Positions 1 through 9,786 of a stretch of 64,000 bases of DNA are shown here, piece by piece. The notes beneath the pieces are model-generated. The model saw only the letters and a program-made list of their open reading frames with translations, had not been told where the DNA came from and searched no databases. Source of the stretch: an uncultured Lachnospiraceae bacterium (GTDB taxonomy: Bacteria; Bacillota; Clostridia; Lachnospirales; Lachnospiraceae); assembly GCA_934320895.1 (NCBI GenBank), contig CAKRFY010000009.1, positions 1-64,000 of the forward strand. The letters are read 5' to 3'. Both the position numbers and the translations under genes were made by a program. Positions within the stretch are counted from its first letter, which is position 1, and every line of letters starts with the position of its first letter.

Positions 1-1307
1 AGACACTTAGCAAGGTTTGCTCTTGCTCCAAAGAACTGCATTTCCTTACCTGTCTGTGTAGCTGATACACAGCAGCAGATAGCGTAATCATCGCCCCATA
101 CAGGCTTCATAGCATCATCATTTTCATACTGGATAGAGCTTGTTGTAATAGAAATCTTAGCTGCATATCTCTTAAAGTTGTCAGGAAGTTTTGATGAATA
201 AAATACTGTAAGGTTTGGCTCTGGAGCAGGTCCCATATTTTCAAGTGTATGAAGGAAACGATAGTCAGTCTTTGTAACCATTGAACGTCCGTCAACACCT
301 GTTCCGGCAACATCAAGTGTAGCCCATACCGGATCTCCTGAGAAAAGTTCATTGTATGATGGAATTCTTGCAAATTTAACCATTCTGAACTTCATTGTCA
401 TGTGATCGATAAGTTCCTGTGCCTCTTTCTCTGTGAGGATACCTTTCTTCATATCTCTTTCGATATAGATATCAATAAATGTTGATACACGACCAACTGA
501 CATTGCAGCACCATTCTGTGTCTTGATAGCTGCAAGATATCCGAAATAGATCCACTGAATTGCTTCTTTTGCATTCTTAGCTGGCTCAGAAATATCAAAT
601 CCATAAATCTCAGCCATCTTCTTCATATTCTCAAGAGCGCGGATCTGCTCTGCTATCTCTTCTCTAAGACGGATAACTTCTCCCTTCATGCTTCCGCTTC
701 CACATTTGAGTTTATCTTTCTTTTTCTCCTCTATAAGGAAATCAATACCATAAAGAGCAACTCTTCTGTAGTCACCTACAATACGGCCACGGCCGTATGT
801 ATCTGGAAGACCTGTCATGATCTTATTATGACGAGCCTTTATCATTTCAGGTGTATATGCATCAAATACAGCAGTATTATGAGTTTTGTGATATACTGTG
901 AAAATCTTTTTAATCTCAGGGTCTACTTCATATCCGTATGTCTCACATGCCTGAACTGCCATCTTGATTCCACCATAAGGCATAAATGCACGTTTAAGAG
1001 GCTTATCTGTCTGAAGTCCCACTACTTTTTCCAAGTCTTTTAATGACTCATCTATATAACCTGCATCATGTGAAGTGATCGATGATACGATCTTTGTGTC
1101 CATATCAAGTACTCCACCTTTTGCTCTCTCTTCCTTCTGAAGCTTCTGAAGTGCTCCCCAAAGCTTATCTGTAGCTTCTGTAGGTCCTTCAAGAAATGAT
1201 TCATCACCTTCATATGGTGTATAGTTATCCTGAATAAACTGTCTGACATTGATTTCCTCTTTCCAGAGTCTTCCCTCAAAGCCATCCCATTCTTTCATCT
1301 CTACCAC
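1..1307 (-). CDS. pflB: Pyruvate formate-lyase (formate acetyltransferase), 5' part
   Basis: Converts pyruvate and CoA to acetyl-CoA and formate by a glycyl-radical mechanism in anaerobic fermentation. Reading leftwards, the frame stays open to the window edge, giving about 435 codons of the usual 740-750. The N-terminus contains the family-like stretches [19 protein letters not shown] and [15 protein letters not shown], and the last part shows YAICCCVS followed by [15 protein letters not shown], which holds the catalytic Cys pair. The C-terminal glycine-radical loop lies outside the window. GTG at 1307 is preferred as start because GGAGG ends 8 nt upstream; an in-frame ATG at 1298 would leave 17 nt. 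Identity is very secure. The activating enzyme (pflA) is not visible and may lie to the left. Confidence 0.96.
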   Translation of the reverse strand, partial: MVEMKEWDGFEGRLWKEEINVRQFIQDNYTPYEGDESFLEGPTEATDKLWGALQKLQKEERAKGGVLDMDTKIVSSITSHDAGYIDESLKDLEKVVGLQTDKPLKRAFMPYGGIKMAVQACETYGYEVDPEIKKIFTVYHKTHNTAVFDAYTPEMIKARHNKIMTGLPDTYGRGRIVGDYRRVALYGIDFLIEEKKKDKLKCGSGSMKGEVIRLREEIAEQIRALENMKKMAEIYGFDISEPAKNAKEAIQWIYFGYLAAIKTQNGAAMSVGRVSTFIDIYIERDMKKGILTEKEAQELIDHMTMKFRMVKFARIPSYNELFSGDPVWATLDVAGTGVDGRSMVTKTDYRFLHTLENMGPAPEPNLTVFYSSKLPDNFKRYAAKISITTSSIQYENDDAMKPVWGDDYAICCCVSATQTGKEMQFFGARANLAKC

Positions 1308-1354
1308 GATAATTTCCTCCTGTATATTGATAAAATGTATAAATTATATTTGTT

Positions 1355-1419
1355 ATGGTATAAAAAGTACCTTATACCTGCAACAATTCTTTTTTAACAT
1401 GTATTTGATTTACAGTCAA
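1355..1419 (-). promoter_or_regulatory. Candidate promoter region of pflB
   Basis: On the minus strand there are two overlapping sigma-A-like candidates: TTGACT (1414-1419), 17 nt, TAAAAA (1391-1396); and TTGCAG (1378-1383), 17 nt, TACCAT (1355-1360). A half-site TTGTTAA at 1430-1436 lies just upstream and resembles one arm of the clostridial Rex operator, but the second arm is missing. Only sequence resemblance supports these sites. Confidence 0.4.
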
Positions 1420-1484
1420 GTATTTCTAATTAACAATTTTTCTCATATTTTTACTTTTATTGAACCAAAAAGCTGCGTAAAAAC

Positions 1485-1524
1485 ATCAAAACGCCCTCAA
1501 ACCAAGTGTTTAGGGCGTTTTGAT
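1485..1524 (-). terminator. Terminator after the chemoreceptor gene
   Basis: A perfect 13-bp inverted repeat (ATCAAAACGCCCT, 1485-1497, and its complement at 1512-1524) encloses a 14-nt loop, and T-rich DNA follows on both strands. It lies between the stop of the chemoreceptor gene at 1563 and the pflB promoter, so it most likely ends the chemotaxis transcript. Confidence 0.75.
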
Positions 1525-1562
1525 AAATTTTATTTATTACGCTAATGAATATATTATATCAA

Positions 1563-3452
1563 TTAATATTTACTATAACCATTATCCTCTAATGAGATAA
1601 TGCTTTCATTTTCATTAAAATTGCTTTTTCCCGCAAATTCTGATGCATCAGGTATTCTGTGTACAGAGTTTGTCTGATCTGAAACACCTATATTCTGCGC
1701 TTTTCCAAATGAATCTGATCCTGATGCCATTCCACTGCATGAACCAATATTTCCAAGCATACCTGCATTTGCCACATTTTCCTTAAGATTATAGTTTCCG
1801 AGAAGCACCTTAAGATTCTGAGCCTGATTTGAAAGCTGCTCACTTGCTGCTGCACACTGTTCACTTGTAGCTGAATTGTTCTGTACTACAGAAGAAACCT
1901 GTCCAACTGCCTCGTCGATCTGTCCAAGTGCAATGGCCTGTTCATTTGATGACTCTGCAATATTTGCTACTATCTTAACTATCTCTTCAACATTTGATGC
2001 TATTGCTTCAAGTTTTGATGATGTCTCGCTTGCAATAACTGAACCATTCTGAGTTTTTTCAATAGAATCCTCTATCATTTCTGCTGTTTCACTTGCTGCC
2101 GCCGCACTCTTTGCCGCAAGATTTCTTACCTCTTCAGCTACTACGGCGAAGCCCTTACCATGCTCACCTGCTCTTGCTGCCTCAACCGCTGCATTAAGTG
2201 CAAGAATATTTGTCTGGAAAGCTATATCATCAATTGTTTTGATTATCTTTGAAATATTCTCTGATGATTCAGTTATATCCTGCATAGCTGACATCATTCT
2301 ATTCATCTCATCTGTTCCTGCCACAGCTTCTTCTTTTGCCTGATTTACAAGGTTTTCTGCCTCTTTTGCTTCCTCTGCATTCTGCTTTGTTCTTGAAGTA
2401 ACTTCAGTTATTGATGATGTTACCTGTTCTATCGCACTTGCCTGTTCTGTAGAACCCTGGGCAAGTGACTGACTTGCTATTGCTACCTGCTGTGCACCTG
2501 CACCTACCTGATATGCTGACTCTTTGATATTGCTAAGTGTCTTATTGTTTGATTCAACCATTTTCTTAAATGCATGTCCAAGTTCATCTGCTGGTGATTT
2601 TGGATTTATCTGCATTGAAAAATTTCCATCTGCAACCTGATCTGCAACCTTAACTTCTCTCTTCATTCTCTCAACAACTTCATTAAAACTTCTTATCATC
2701 TGGCCAAGTTCATCATTTGTTGTTGCAGCTATAGGTTCACCTGAAATGTCACCTTTTGAGATTTTCTCAGCTCTGTCTGTAAGTTCTATAATAGGCTTTG
2801 TAATAAATCTTATAAATGTAATAGCGATCATTATAAGTACAACTATACAAACTACTGCTATAATTACAAGTACAACTGTAGAATGTTCATTACGTGAATC
2901 AACACTCTTTCTTCCTGAATCACTCTTATCATTGAAATATTTTGATACATTTGAAACTTCCTCATCAACATCATCAGACGCAGACTTGATCGATCTGTCA
3001 TATATACTCATAGCCTGAGAATATTTTTTCTGTGCTACCAGTGTTGTGATCTGCTTAAATGCAGTAGTTCCGTCATTTAATATCTGCTGTACATTTTCAA
3101 GAGATTTCTCTGCCTGTCCATTTTCATCTGACTTTGGAATAGATGTGATAAGATCATCAAGTTCTTTTGAACAAGTTTCTGCTAATTTAGAAATTTCATC
3201 TGAAAGTGAACTTACATCAATTCCATCATCTGCCGCATATGCATAATCTGATAACAAACTTTCAAGTTCCTTGTAATCTTTTGTAAACGTTCCAACATCA
3301 ATGCATTTCTGTGTATATGTATCATAAACCTTATCATACTTATCTGCTATGGTCCTCTGTGCATTTATCGCCATGATCCCAAATACTATCAGTATCACTA
3401 TTGCAACTACATAGCCTATAAAAGTTTTCTTAGCTAAACTCAAGTTCTTCAT
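1563..3452 (-). CDS. Methyl-accepting chemotaxis protein
   Basis: Transmembrane chemoreceptor that signals through the CheA/CheW complex encoded just upstream. Of 629 residues, 9-29 form TM1, about 30-190 an extracellular helical sensor (4HB-like), 193-215 TM2, then HAMP (from [18 protein letters not shown]) and a second HAMP-like stretch. The long coiled-coil signalling domain has the conserved tip [24 protein letters not shown] near residues 415-445 (shown here as part of a longer conserved run). Methylation helices rich in Q/E and A flank the tip. GGAGG lies 8-9 nt before the ATG. It is the last gene of the che run, 45 nt after cheW, and is followed by a strong terminator. The ligand cannot be told from sequence. 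Confidence 0.93.
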   Translation of the reverse strand: MKNLSLAKKTFIGYVVAIVILIVFGIMAINAQRTIADKYDKVYDTYTQKCIDVGTFTKDYKELESLLSDYAYAADDGIDVSSLSDEISKLAETCSKELDDLITSIPKSDENGQAEKSLENVQQILNDGTTAFKQITTLVAQKKYSQAMSIYDRSIKSASDDVDEEVSNVSKYFNDKSDSGRKSVDSRNEHSTVVLVIIAVVCIVVLIMIAITFIRFITKPIIELTDRAEKISKGDISGEPIAATTNDELGQMIRSFNEVVERMKREVKVADQVADGNFSMQINPKSPADELGHAFKKMVESNNKTLSNIKESAYQVGAGAQQVAIASQSLAQGSTEQASAIEQVTSSITEVTSRTKQNAEEAKEAENLVNQAKEEAVAGTDEMNRMMSAMQDITESSENISKIIKTIDDIAFQTNILALNAAVEAARAGEHGKGFAVVAEEVRNLAAKSAAAASETAEMIEDSIEKTQNGSVIASETSSKLEAIASNVEEIVKIVANIAESSNEQAIALGQIDEAVGQVSSVVQNNSATSEQCAAASEQLSNQAQNLKVLLGNYNLKENVANAGMLGNIGSCSGMASGSDSFGKAQNIGVSDQTNSVHRIPDASEFAGKSNFNENESIISLEDNGYSKY

Positions 3453-3497
3453 ATATTTGTTCCTCCGTTTATATTATTATCATGCTTTTAAAAGCAA

Positions 3498-4028
3498 TTA
3501 TTCTTCTTCATCTGCTTCATCGTCAGAATTTTCTTCCGGCTCTGCATCATTTATCAGTTTGTCAGGATCAAGTAAAAGTTTAACTTCACCATTTACCCTG
3601 CCTATTCCAAACACATATTTTTTCGCCTGCGTTTCAAGATCACTAACACTTGGCGGAGGAGTTATCTCATTCTCTGCAAATGCTGCAACTTCATCAATCT
3701 CATCCACGATAAGACCGATAACCGTTGATTTTACATCTATTACAATGACACATGTCCTGTCATTGTATTCCAGAGGCTCTTTTCCAAATCTTATCCTCAC
3801 ATCTATAACTGGAATTATCTTTCCTCTCAGATTTATAAGACCGATAAGATAATCTTGTGTTTCAGGTATCTTTGTGATCTGTGACAGACCGATTATCTCA
3901 TTTACATACTCTATGGAAATACCATATATCTCGTCTGCACATTTAAATGTCATATACTGCTCTTTATGTATTTCATCCTTAAAGATCTTTTCAGCAGGTA
4001 TATCCTTTTTTACATCAGTCAAATCCAT
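3498..4028 (-). CDS. cheW: CheW chemotaxis coupling protein
   Basis: Adaptor that couples chemoreceptors to the kinase CheA at the membrane array. The 176-residue protein holds one CheW/SH3-like domain (about residues 22-155) with the family-typical segments EIIGLSQITKIPETQDYLIG, LINLRGKIIPVIDVRIRFG and VIGLIVDEIDEVAAF. The last 15 or so residues are almost entirely acidic (EENSDDEADEEE), an extension beyond the usual fold. It starts 12 nt after the cheA stop and precedes the receptor gene, so the three are very likely co-transcribed. Confidence 0.93.
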   Translation of the reverse strand: MDLTDVKKDIPAEKIFKDEIHKEQYMTFKCADEIYGISIEYVNEIIGLSQITKIPETQDYLIGLINLRGKIIPVIDVRIRFGKEPLEYNDRTCVIVIDVKSTVIGLIVDEIDEVAAFAENEITPPPSVSDLETQAKKYVFGIGRVNGEVKLLLDPDKLINDAEPEENSDDEADEEE

Positions 4029-4040
4029 TTTACACCTCCA

Positions 4041-6224
4041 TCAATTCATTACAAGTCCGCCTGTGTCAAGTATAAGACTGATACTTCCATCACCAAGCTG
4101 CGTACAGCCTGATATTCCTTTCACGGCTTTCACATAAGATGGTATAGGTTTCACTACTATTTCCTGTTCTCCGACAAGTTTATCTGCAAATACTGCCAGC
4201 TTTCTCTCCTCGTGATTTAATATTATAACTATTCCATCTTCTATATCCTCAATAGCACCATCAAGATGATAAAACTTGTTTAGTCTGATAAGAGGATAAC
4301 ACTCATCCCTTATCATCACGTACTCTTCACCATCAGGCTCAATTATAAGTTTATCTTTTTCAACACGTATAAATTCTGTAACTGCATTTGTCGGTGTGAC
4401 AAAGTTGGTCTCTCCAACGGAGAAAATTATTCCATCGATTATAGCAAGTGTAAGAGGAATCTTCATAGTCATTGTTGAACCTTTTCCCTCAACACTCTCA
4501 ATATCAAGCACACCGCCGACCTGCTGTATATTCTTTACAACTACATCCATTCCAACACCTCTGCCAGAATACTCAGTAACTTTTTTCTTCGTAGAAAATC
4601 CCGGTGCTGTTATGAAATTAAATATCTCCTTTTCTGTAAGATCTTTTTCTGACTTATTCCCTAAAAGGCCATTTGCTTTAGCTTTTTCAAGAATTTCATC
4701 CTTTTTAAGTCCCTTACCATTATCTGAAACAGATATCCATACCTGACCGCCCTCATTTTTCGCTTCAAGAATAACTTTTCCTTTTTCTTTCTTTCCAAGT
4801 GCTTTTCTATCCTCATTGCTCTCTATTCCATGGTCTACCGAGTTTCTTATAAGATGCATGAGTGGATCTGAAATATGTTCAATAATATTCTTATCTACCT
4901 CGGTGTCCTCACCGATAACTTCAAGTTCAATATCCTTGCCAAGCTTCTTAGATGTATCATAAACAATCCTGTTCATTTTCTGGAATGTATTTTTAAGCGG
5001 CATCATACGCATAGCCATGATAGCATCCTGAAGTTCTGATGTTATCTTTGAAAGCTGCGCAGCAGATTTCTGAAAATTAGTAAGATCAAGTCCAGGTACT
5101 TTCAGGTCTGGATTCTGAAGTACAACAGCTTCTGCAATAACAAGCTCACCTATAAGATCCATAAGAAGATCCATCTTTTTGATATTCACACTGATAAAAC
5201 TCTGCGCTTCTCCCTTTTTAACATGAGGTTTCTTTGCGCTCTTCTTCTTTGTGGCTTTCTTTTCTTTTTCTTCTTTTTTAGTTTCAGCTTCTGGCTTCTC
5301 ATTTTCCTGTTCTTCCTGATTTTGAGCTCCAGGTTTCTGACTTTCTACAAGTATCGTAGGTTTTTCTAAAGGTGCAGTAAGTACATCACCTGCACTTGAA
5401 ACTGGTTTACTCTCTGCCTCAACACAAAAATCAAGAAATTCATCGCTTGTACATTCTTTTATCTCTATATTTTCAATACCGGCACTGGAATTGATAAGTT
5501 CCGTGATAGCCTGAGGTTCTTCTGTAGTCTGAAGTGCTATCCTGAATCCAAATTCAAGTACGACATCCGCACTGTCAGGATTTGATATAATGTCTGATGG
5601 TGTATAAAGTATATCCTCTGCAATTCCTTTAAGAGAATTGACAGCCATATATGCTCTTATATTCGCCATCTCTGTTTCTTTACAATATGTAATATAAATA
5701 CTGTAAAATTTGCTGTTTTCCGAAGCAACAGGTGCTATATAAAAATGAGGTTTTTCACTTTCTTTCGCTTTTTCCTGCTTCTTGGCAATGACCTGTCCTG
5801 CATCAACATCTGTCTTATTCTGAATCTTTTTTAAGAATTTATCAAGTGTATCAATGAGTCCGGCAGGATCTTCATCTGGATCTTCGCCATCCTTTATCTT
5901 TTCCATTTCTGCTGTTATAAAATCAGATACCTCAAGTACATCATCAACAAGCTCATCATGCGGCACATCGTCAGGGTGACTTTCTCTTATAAAATAAAAT
6001 ACATCTTCAAGCTTATGTGCAAGTGTCGTTATATTCTGGAACATCATAACTGCCGATGAGCCTTTTATCGTATGCATGATACGAAATATCTCATTTACAT
6101 TGTCCTCATCAAATTCTCCGACATCTTTACTTTCAAGACATATATTTTCAAGATTTTCAAGTCCCTGCTCTGTTTCGAAGATGAACATATCAAGCATACC
6201 TTCGGTAATCATATCATCTCCCAT
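4041..6224 (-). CDS. cheA: CheA chemotaxis histidine kinase
   Basis: Autophosphorylating kinase of the chemosensory array; it passes phosphate to CheY and CheB. Domains in order: P1/HPt with phospho-His in the motif IMHTIKGSSAV (His51 from this start), a P2-like region, a Lys-rich linker (KKEEKEKKATKKKSAKK), P3 dimerisation, P4 HATPase with LIRNSVDHGIES, DNGKGL and GRGVGMDVV, and the C-terminal CheW-like P5 domain. ATG at 6224 is chosen because GGAGG lies about 5 nt upstream. The frame also extends to a GTG at 6296 (24 residues more), which has only weak ribosome-binding sequence. It sits between the CheY-like gene and cheW. Confidence 0.95.
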   Translation of the reverse strand: MGDDMITEGMLDMFIFETEQGLENLENICLESKDVGEFDEDNVNEIFRIMHTIKGSSAVMMFQNITTLAHKLEDVFYFIRESHPDDVPHDELVDDVLEVSDFITAEMEKIKDGEDPDEDPAGLIDTLDKFLKKIQNKTDVDAGQVIAKKQEKAKESEKPHFYIAPVASENSKFYSIYITYCKETEMANIRAYMAVNSLKGIAEDILYTPSDIISNPDSADVVLEFGFRIALQTTEEPQAITELINSSAGIENIEIKECTSDEFLDFCVEAESKPVSSAGDVLTAPLEKPTILVESQKPGAQNQEEQENEKPEAETKKEEKEKKATKKKSAKKPHVKKGEAQSFISVNIKKMDLLMDLIGELVIAEAVVLQNPDLKVPGLDLTNFQKSAAQLSKITSELQDAIMAMRMMPLKNTFQKMNRIVYDTSKKLGKDIELEVIGEDTEVDKNIIEHISDPLMHLIRNSVDHGIESNEDRKALGKKEKGKVILEAKNEGGQVWISVSDNGKGLKKDEILEKAKANGLLGNKSEKDLTEKEIFNFITAPGFSTKKKVTEYSGRGVGMDVVVKNIQQVGGVLDIESVEGKGSTMTMKIPLTLAIIDGIIFSVGETNFVTPTNAVTEFIRVEKDKLIIEPDGEEYVMIRDECYPLIRLNKFYHLDGAIEDIEDGIVIILNHEERKLAVFADKLVGEQEIVVKPIPSYVKAVKGISGCTQLGDGSISLILDTGGLVMN

Positions 6225-6347
6225 AACACCCTCCTGTTCTGTCTTTTTAGATTTTATCATATACCGGTTTAAAACGCTCCGGATGTTAATTTTCACTCTG
6301 TATCACCATTCTGCGTAAAGACAAGCAGACAGCTTACAAATCACAGA

Positions 6348-6743
6348 TCAAGGTATAAGTTCAAGTTTACGAAGTACACTCTCAAATTTCACCTGATCTA
6401 TAGGTTTTCCGGCATATGCAACGCATCCAAGATCAAATGCTTTATTTACATTTGCTCCCTCGTTCAATGCTGTTGTCATAATTATCTTTGCTCTCTCATC
6501 CTCAGGAATCTTTCTCTCCTGTTCGATATCTCTTATAGCCTTAAGTGCCTGATAACCATCAAGTGCAGGCATCATTATATCAAGACATACAAGATCATAT
6601 GGTGTTCCGGCATCAAGTGCCATAAGATAAGCATCTACTGCCTCCATACCATCTACTGTAATATCACATTCTCCAAATTTTGATAAAAACTTAAGCATAA
6701 ACTTTCTGCTTGCAAAATCATCCTCTGCTATCAATATTCTCAT
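6348..6743 (-). CDS. CheY-like single-domain response regulator
   Basis: A 131-residue stand-alone receiver domain, placed directly before cheA in the che run. The acidic pocket Asp8/Asp9, phospho-acceptor Asp55 (LVCLDIMMPALDG), switch Thr90/Thr91 and Lys113 (GKP) are all present. CheY is the likely role: phosphorylated by CheA, binding the flagellar switch. The insert between beta3 and alpha3 (IEQERKIPEDERAK) is longer than in classical CheY and resembles receivers that act in c-di-GMP or other pathways, so a non-motor role is possible. GGAGGAAAGAAAT precedes the ATG. Confidence 0.85.
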   Translation of the reverse strand: MRILIAEDDFASRKFMLKFLSKFGECDITVDGMEAVDAYLMALDAGTPYDLVCLDIMMPALDGYQALKAIRDIEQERKIPEDERAKIIMTTALNEGANVNKAFDLGCVAYAGKPIDQVKFESVLRKLELIP

Positions 6744-6827
6744 ATTTCTTTCCTCCTGTTATCTAAAATCGTATTATTTCATTTTAATCATCTTTATAAT
6801 TTATAATTATATTCTAAATACTTTTCA

Positions 6828-7853
6828 TCACGGAATAGTATTTAAAATATTATATATCTTTGAAGCTATATTTTCCAATGGTTCCTGATACTCGACTGCC
6901 CCTATGTCATAAGCAACCTTCGGCATTCCATAAACAACGCAGCTTTTTTCATTTTCACCTATTGTATGAGCACCACTTTTTCTCATCGCAAGAAGACCTC
7001 TTGCTCCATCTGAACCCATTCCCGTAAGTATCACACCTACAGCATCACTTGCTGCCGCCTGCGCAACCGATTTAAAAAGTACATCAACTGACGGACAGTG
7101 ACCGCTTACCTTATCGCCCTCAAAACATTTTACAAAATACCTGCCGTTCTCACGCACAAGTGTCATATGTTTATCTCCCGGAGCAATAAGTATTTTCCCT
7201 GTCTCTACAATATCTCCATCCTTGGCTTCTTTTACATGCACTCTGCATTCTTTATCCAGACGCTTTGCATACATGTCGGTAAACCCTGGTGGCATATGCT
7301 GCACTATAACCGTACCCGGAATATTAGGATAAAAATTTTTCACAACATCAAGAATTGCCTCTGTCCCACCTGTAGATGCTCCTATCGCAACTATCTTATT
7401 ATGATAATGTCTATTTATATTATTTGGCGTAATGGCGACATGCTTTTTCTTTTCCTCAGAATATTTGATATTGTATGCTGTTTTTACTTTTATTATCAGT
7501 TCGCTGTCAACCCATTTTTTCATCTCATCGCTATCCATATCATGTGGCTTTTGCACATAATCAACAGCACCATACTCTATATAATCAAGCATCTGATGTT
7601 CCATCGAACTTATCATTATGACTTTCATCGGATGTTGAGGCATAAGCTTTTTCATAAAATCTATGCCATTCATTCTAGGCATTTCTATATCTAATGTCAT
7701 TACATCCGGATTAAATCTGATAATCATGTCCCTCGCCTGATACGGGTCTGCTGCCATGGCGACAACCTCTATATCCGGATCCTCATCAAGAAATTCTGAC
7801 AGCATCCTTCTAAACACCAGCGAATCATCAACCACCAGAACTTTTATCGCCAT
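6828..7853 (-). CDS. cheB: CheB chemoreceptor glutamate methylesterase/deamidase
   Basis: Removes methyl groups from (or deamidates) receptor glutamates when phosphorylated by CheA, giving sensory adaptation together with CheR. The 341-residue protein has an N-terminal receiver (VLVVDDS, DVMTLDIEMPRMNG, YVQKP) and a C-terminal esterase domain. The catalytic triad motifs are GASTGGTEA (Ser), VQHMPPGF (His) and TGMGSDGARG (Asp). It begins 18 nt after the cheR stop. Length and motifs are typical of the family. Confidence 0.95.
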   Translation of the reverse strand: MAIKVLVVDDSLVFRRMLSEFLDEDPDIEVVAMAADPYQARDMIIRFNPDVMTLDIEMPRMNGIDFMKKLMPQHPMKVIMISSMEHQMLDYIEYGAVDYVQKPHDMDSDEMKKWVDSELIIKVKTAYNIKYSEEKKKHVAITPNNINRHYHNKIVAIGASTGGTEAILDVVKNFYPNIPGTVIVQHMPPGFTDMYAKRLDKECRVHVKEAKDGDIVETGKILIAPGDKHMTLVRENGRYFVKCFEGDKVSGHCPSVDVLFKSVAQAAASDAVGVILTGMGSDGARGLLAMRKSGAHTIGENEKSCVVYGMPKVAYDIGAVEYQEPLENIASKIYNILNTIP

Positions 7854-7871
7854 ATCATTATTCCCCCATTT

Positions 7872-8678
7872 CTAAACTTTCCTGTATATTGACGGCTGCA
7901 CATACTGAAATCCTGACTTTACTTTGTCAATACTCTCAGTCGTCCCGATAAAAAGATAACCACCATTCTCCATATGGTCATATATTTTTTTTAAAAGAAG
8001 TCTCTTTGTTTCATCTTCAAAATATATCATAACATTTCTCAGAAAAACCACCTGAAACCTTCCCTTAAAAGTAATATCATCCATAAGATTGAACTTTTTA
8101 AACACAATCTGTTTCCTGAGTTCTCTGCTTACCTGAAACCTCTCTGCATCTATTCTCTTAAAATACTGCCTCTTCCATCTCTCAGGCAGATTTTGTATCT
8201 GTTCCTCAAGATAAATACCTTCGCTGGCTTTTTTCAATACCTCTACCGAAATATCTGTTGCTAAAAGCTGAGTATCCCATCCCGGCTCCATACTAAAGTA
8301 ATCACGCAAAATCATAGCGATAGTATACGGCTCTTCACCGGTAGACGCAGCTGCCGACCATATCCTCACATCTTTTGTATCAGCTTTTGAATGTCGTATC
8401 CACGGCAATACACAGCTGTTCATATACTCAAAATGCATAAACTCACGCATAAAAAATGTATGATTTGTAGTAAGTATATTTATCATATCCGTCGCTTCCT
8501 TACCATTTGGTGAATCAGCGATCTTTCTGATAAATTCACTGTAATTTGAGTAGCCATTTTTTAAGAGATAATTTTCAAGTCTCCCCTCTATCAATACACG
8601 CTTATGCCCAAGTTCAATACCATAACGGCCACGCATATATGATACTATCCAATTAAATTCTTTTTCAGTAAGTTTCAT
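7872..8678 (-). CDS. cheR: CheR chemoreceptor methyltransferase
   Basis: SAM-dependent methylation of glutamates in chemoreceptors, opposing CheB. The N-terminal helical domain is followed by a class I methyltransferase fold: motif I IWSAAASTGEEPYTIAMIL, the acidic strand LLATDIS, and VVFLRNVMIYFEDE; near the end NGGYLFIGTTESI. ATG at 8678 gives 268 residues; a TTG at 8690 would add four. The ribosome-binding sequence (GGAAAG) is weak for both. It is 22 nt downstream of the phosphoesterase gene and 18 nt upstream of cheB. Confidence 0.94.
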   Translation of the reverse strand: MKLTEKEFNWIVSYMRGRYGIELGHKRVLIEGRLENYLLKNGYSNYSEFIRKIADSPNGKEATDMINILTTNHTFFMREFMHFEYMNSCVLPWIRHSKADTKDVRIWSAAASTGEEPYTIAMILRDYFSMEPGWDTQLLATDISVEVLKKASEGIYLEEQIQNLPERWKRQYFKRIDAERFQVSRELRKQIVFKKFNLMDDITFKGRFQVVFLRNVMIYFEDETKRLLLKKIYDHMENGGYLFIGTTESIDKVKSGFQYVQPSIYRKV

Positions 8679-8700
8679 CTTTCTTTCCAAACTGTGGCTT

Positions 8701-9189
8701 TTACATTGTCACAAGCACATAATCTGTTCTTCCATCATCTTCTATGTTCATAACCAGATAAGTAGGCCGAAATCCCTCCTGTCTCGGTCTTGAGATACTG
8801 CCGGGATTTAACACAGTTATATCTGTTCCTGTATCTATGACAGGTTTATGTGAATGACCAAACATCACTATATCTGCACCATTCTCTTTTGCAATATCTT
8901 TCATCTCAGGTATCCCAAATTCACCGCCATATCTGTTTCCATGTGTTATGAAAGCTTTATGCTCTCCTATTGTGATAAGCTTTGCCCCTTGAAGTTCATT
9001 GCCATAATCACAATTACCTTTTACCATCTCAACAGGACATTCTACAAGATTTCTTATTGTATCAGGACTACACTCCATATCCCCAAGATGAATCATCATA
9101 TCCATGGTGCCCCTCATATTCTTAACTGCCTGTATAAGATTCCTGTTGTTTCCATGAGAATCGCTGACAATAAGTATTTTCATAGACAT
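8701..9189 (-). CDS. Metallophosphoesterase, YfcE/MJ0936 family
   Basis: Small calcineurin-fold phosphodiesterase of 162 residues. Metal-binding motifs are in order: SDSHGN, HLGDMEC, GNCDYG, ITHGNRYG and GHSHKP, followed by NPGSISRPRQ, which is characteristic of the YfcE group. Substrate unknown; family members hydrolyse model phosphodiesters and some cyclic nucleotides. The ATG directly follows the rdgB stop codon, with GGAGG inside the rdgB end, a translational-coupling arrangement common in Firmicutes (rdgB-yfcE pair). Confidence 0.9.
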   Translation of the reverse strand: MSMKILIVSDSHGNNRNLIQAVKNMRGTMDMMIHLGDMECSPDTIRNLVECPVEMVKGNCDYGNELQGAKLITIGEHKAFITHGNRYGGEFGIPEMKDIAKENGADIVMFGHSHKPVIDTGTDITVLNPGSISRPRQEGFRPTYLVMNIEDDGRTDYVLVTM

Positions 9190-9786
9190 CTATAACACAC
9201 CCTCCAATTTTTCATACATTGCCTTAAGTGCTCTTCCCCTGTGACTTATCTCATTTTTTTGTTCAGGTGGAAGCTCGGCTGTAGTGCATCCTTTCTCAGG
9301 CAGATAGAATATCGGATCATATCCAAAGCCATTTTCTCCCTTTTCCTCATAGCCTATCTGTCCCTCGATAGTACCTCTTGTTGTAAAAGTTTCACCATCA
9401 GGCATAACACATGCTATAACACATACAAACCTGGCACTTCTTTCTTCACCTTTAGCATCCTTAAGCAATTCTATAATATGATTGTTCTTGATTGTATATG
9501 GTGTATCTTCACCCATATATCTTGCCGAGTAAACTCCAGGTGCCTTGTCAAGATAATCAACCTCAAGACCTGAATCATCTGCTATAACAATATTTTTTGT
9601 GATATCCGCTATAGCATTTGCTTTTATAATGGCATTTTCCTCGAAAGTCTTGCCATCTTCAACAATTTCTATGTCCTGAAGTCCCTCATCTTTAAGCGAT
9701 ACAAACTGTATGTCATCACGCCTTATTATCTGCCTTATTTCTTTCATTTTATTTTCATTGCCTGTAGCAACTATAATCTTGGTCAT
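9190..9786 (-). CDS. rdgB: dITP/XTP pyrophosphatase (RdgB/HAM1 family)
   Basis: House-cleaning nucleotidase that hydrolyses non-canonical purine triphosphates (dITP, XTP) to monophosphates. The 198-residue protein begins with the family signature IIVATGNENKMKEI, and shows IADDSGLEVDYL, APGVYSARYMGE, GENGFGYDPIFYLP and SHRGRALKAM. All the usual active-site residues are recognisable. It overlaps the upstream amidase gene by 4 nt (ATGA) and abuts the phosphoesterase gene. Confidence 0.95.
   Translation of the reverse strand: MTKIIVATGNENKMKEIRQIIRRDDIQFVSLKDEGLQDIEIVEDGKTFEENAIIKANAIADITKNIVIADDSGLEVDYLDKAPGVYSARYMGEDTPYTIKNNHIIELLKDAKGEERSARFVCVIACVMPDGETFTTRGTIEGQIGYEEKGENGFGYDPIFYLPEKGCTTAELPPEQKNEISHRGRALKAMYEKLEGVL

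Noticed and set aside
1430..1436. Rex-like site upstream of pflB
   Set aside because: Only one half-site (TTGTTAA on the minus strand) is present; the second arm after a 4-nt gap does not match.
7098..7694. 198-codon open frame opposite cheB
   Set aside because: It is an antisense shadow of a fully supported gene, has no ribosome-binding site and an abnormal residue composition (rich in His, Tyr, Ile).
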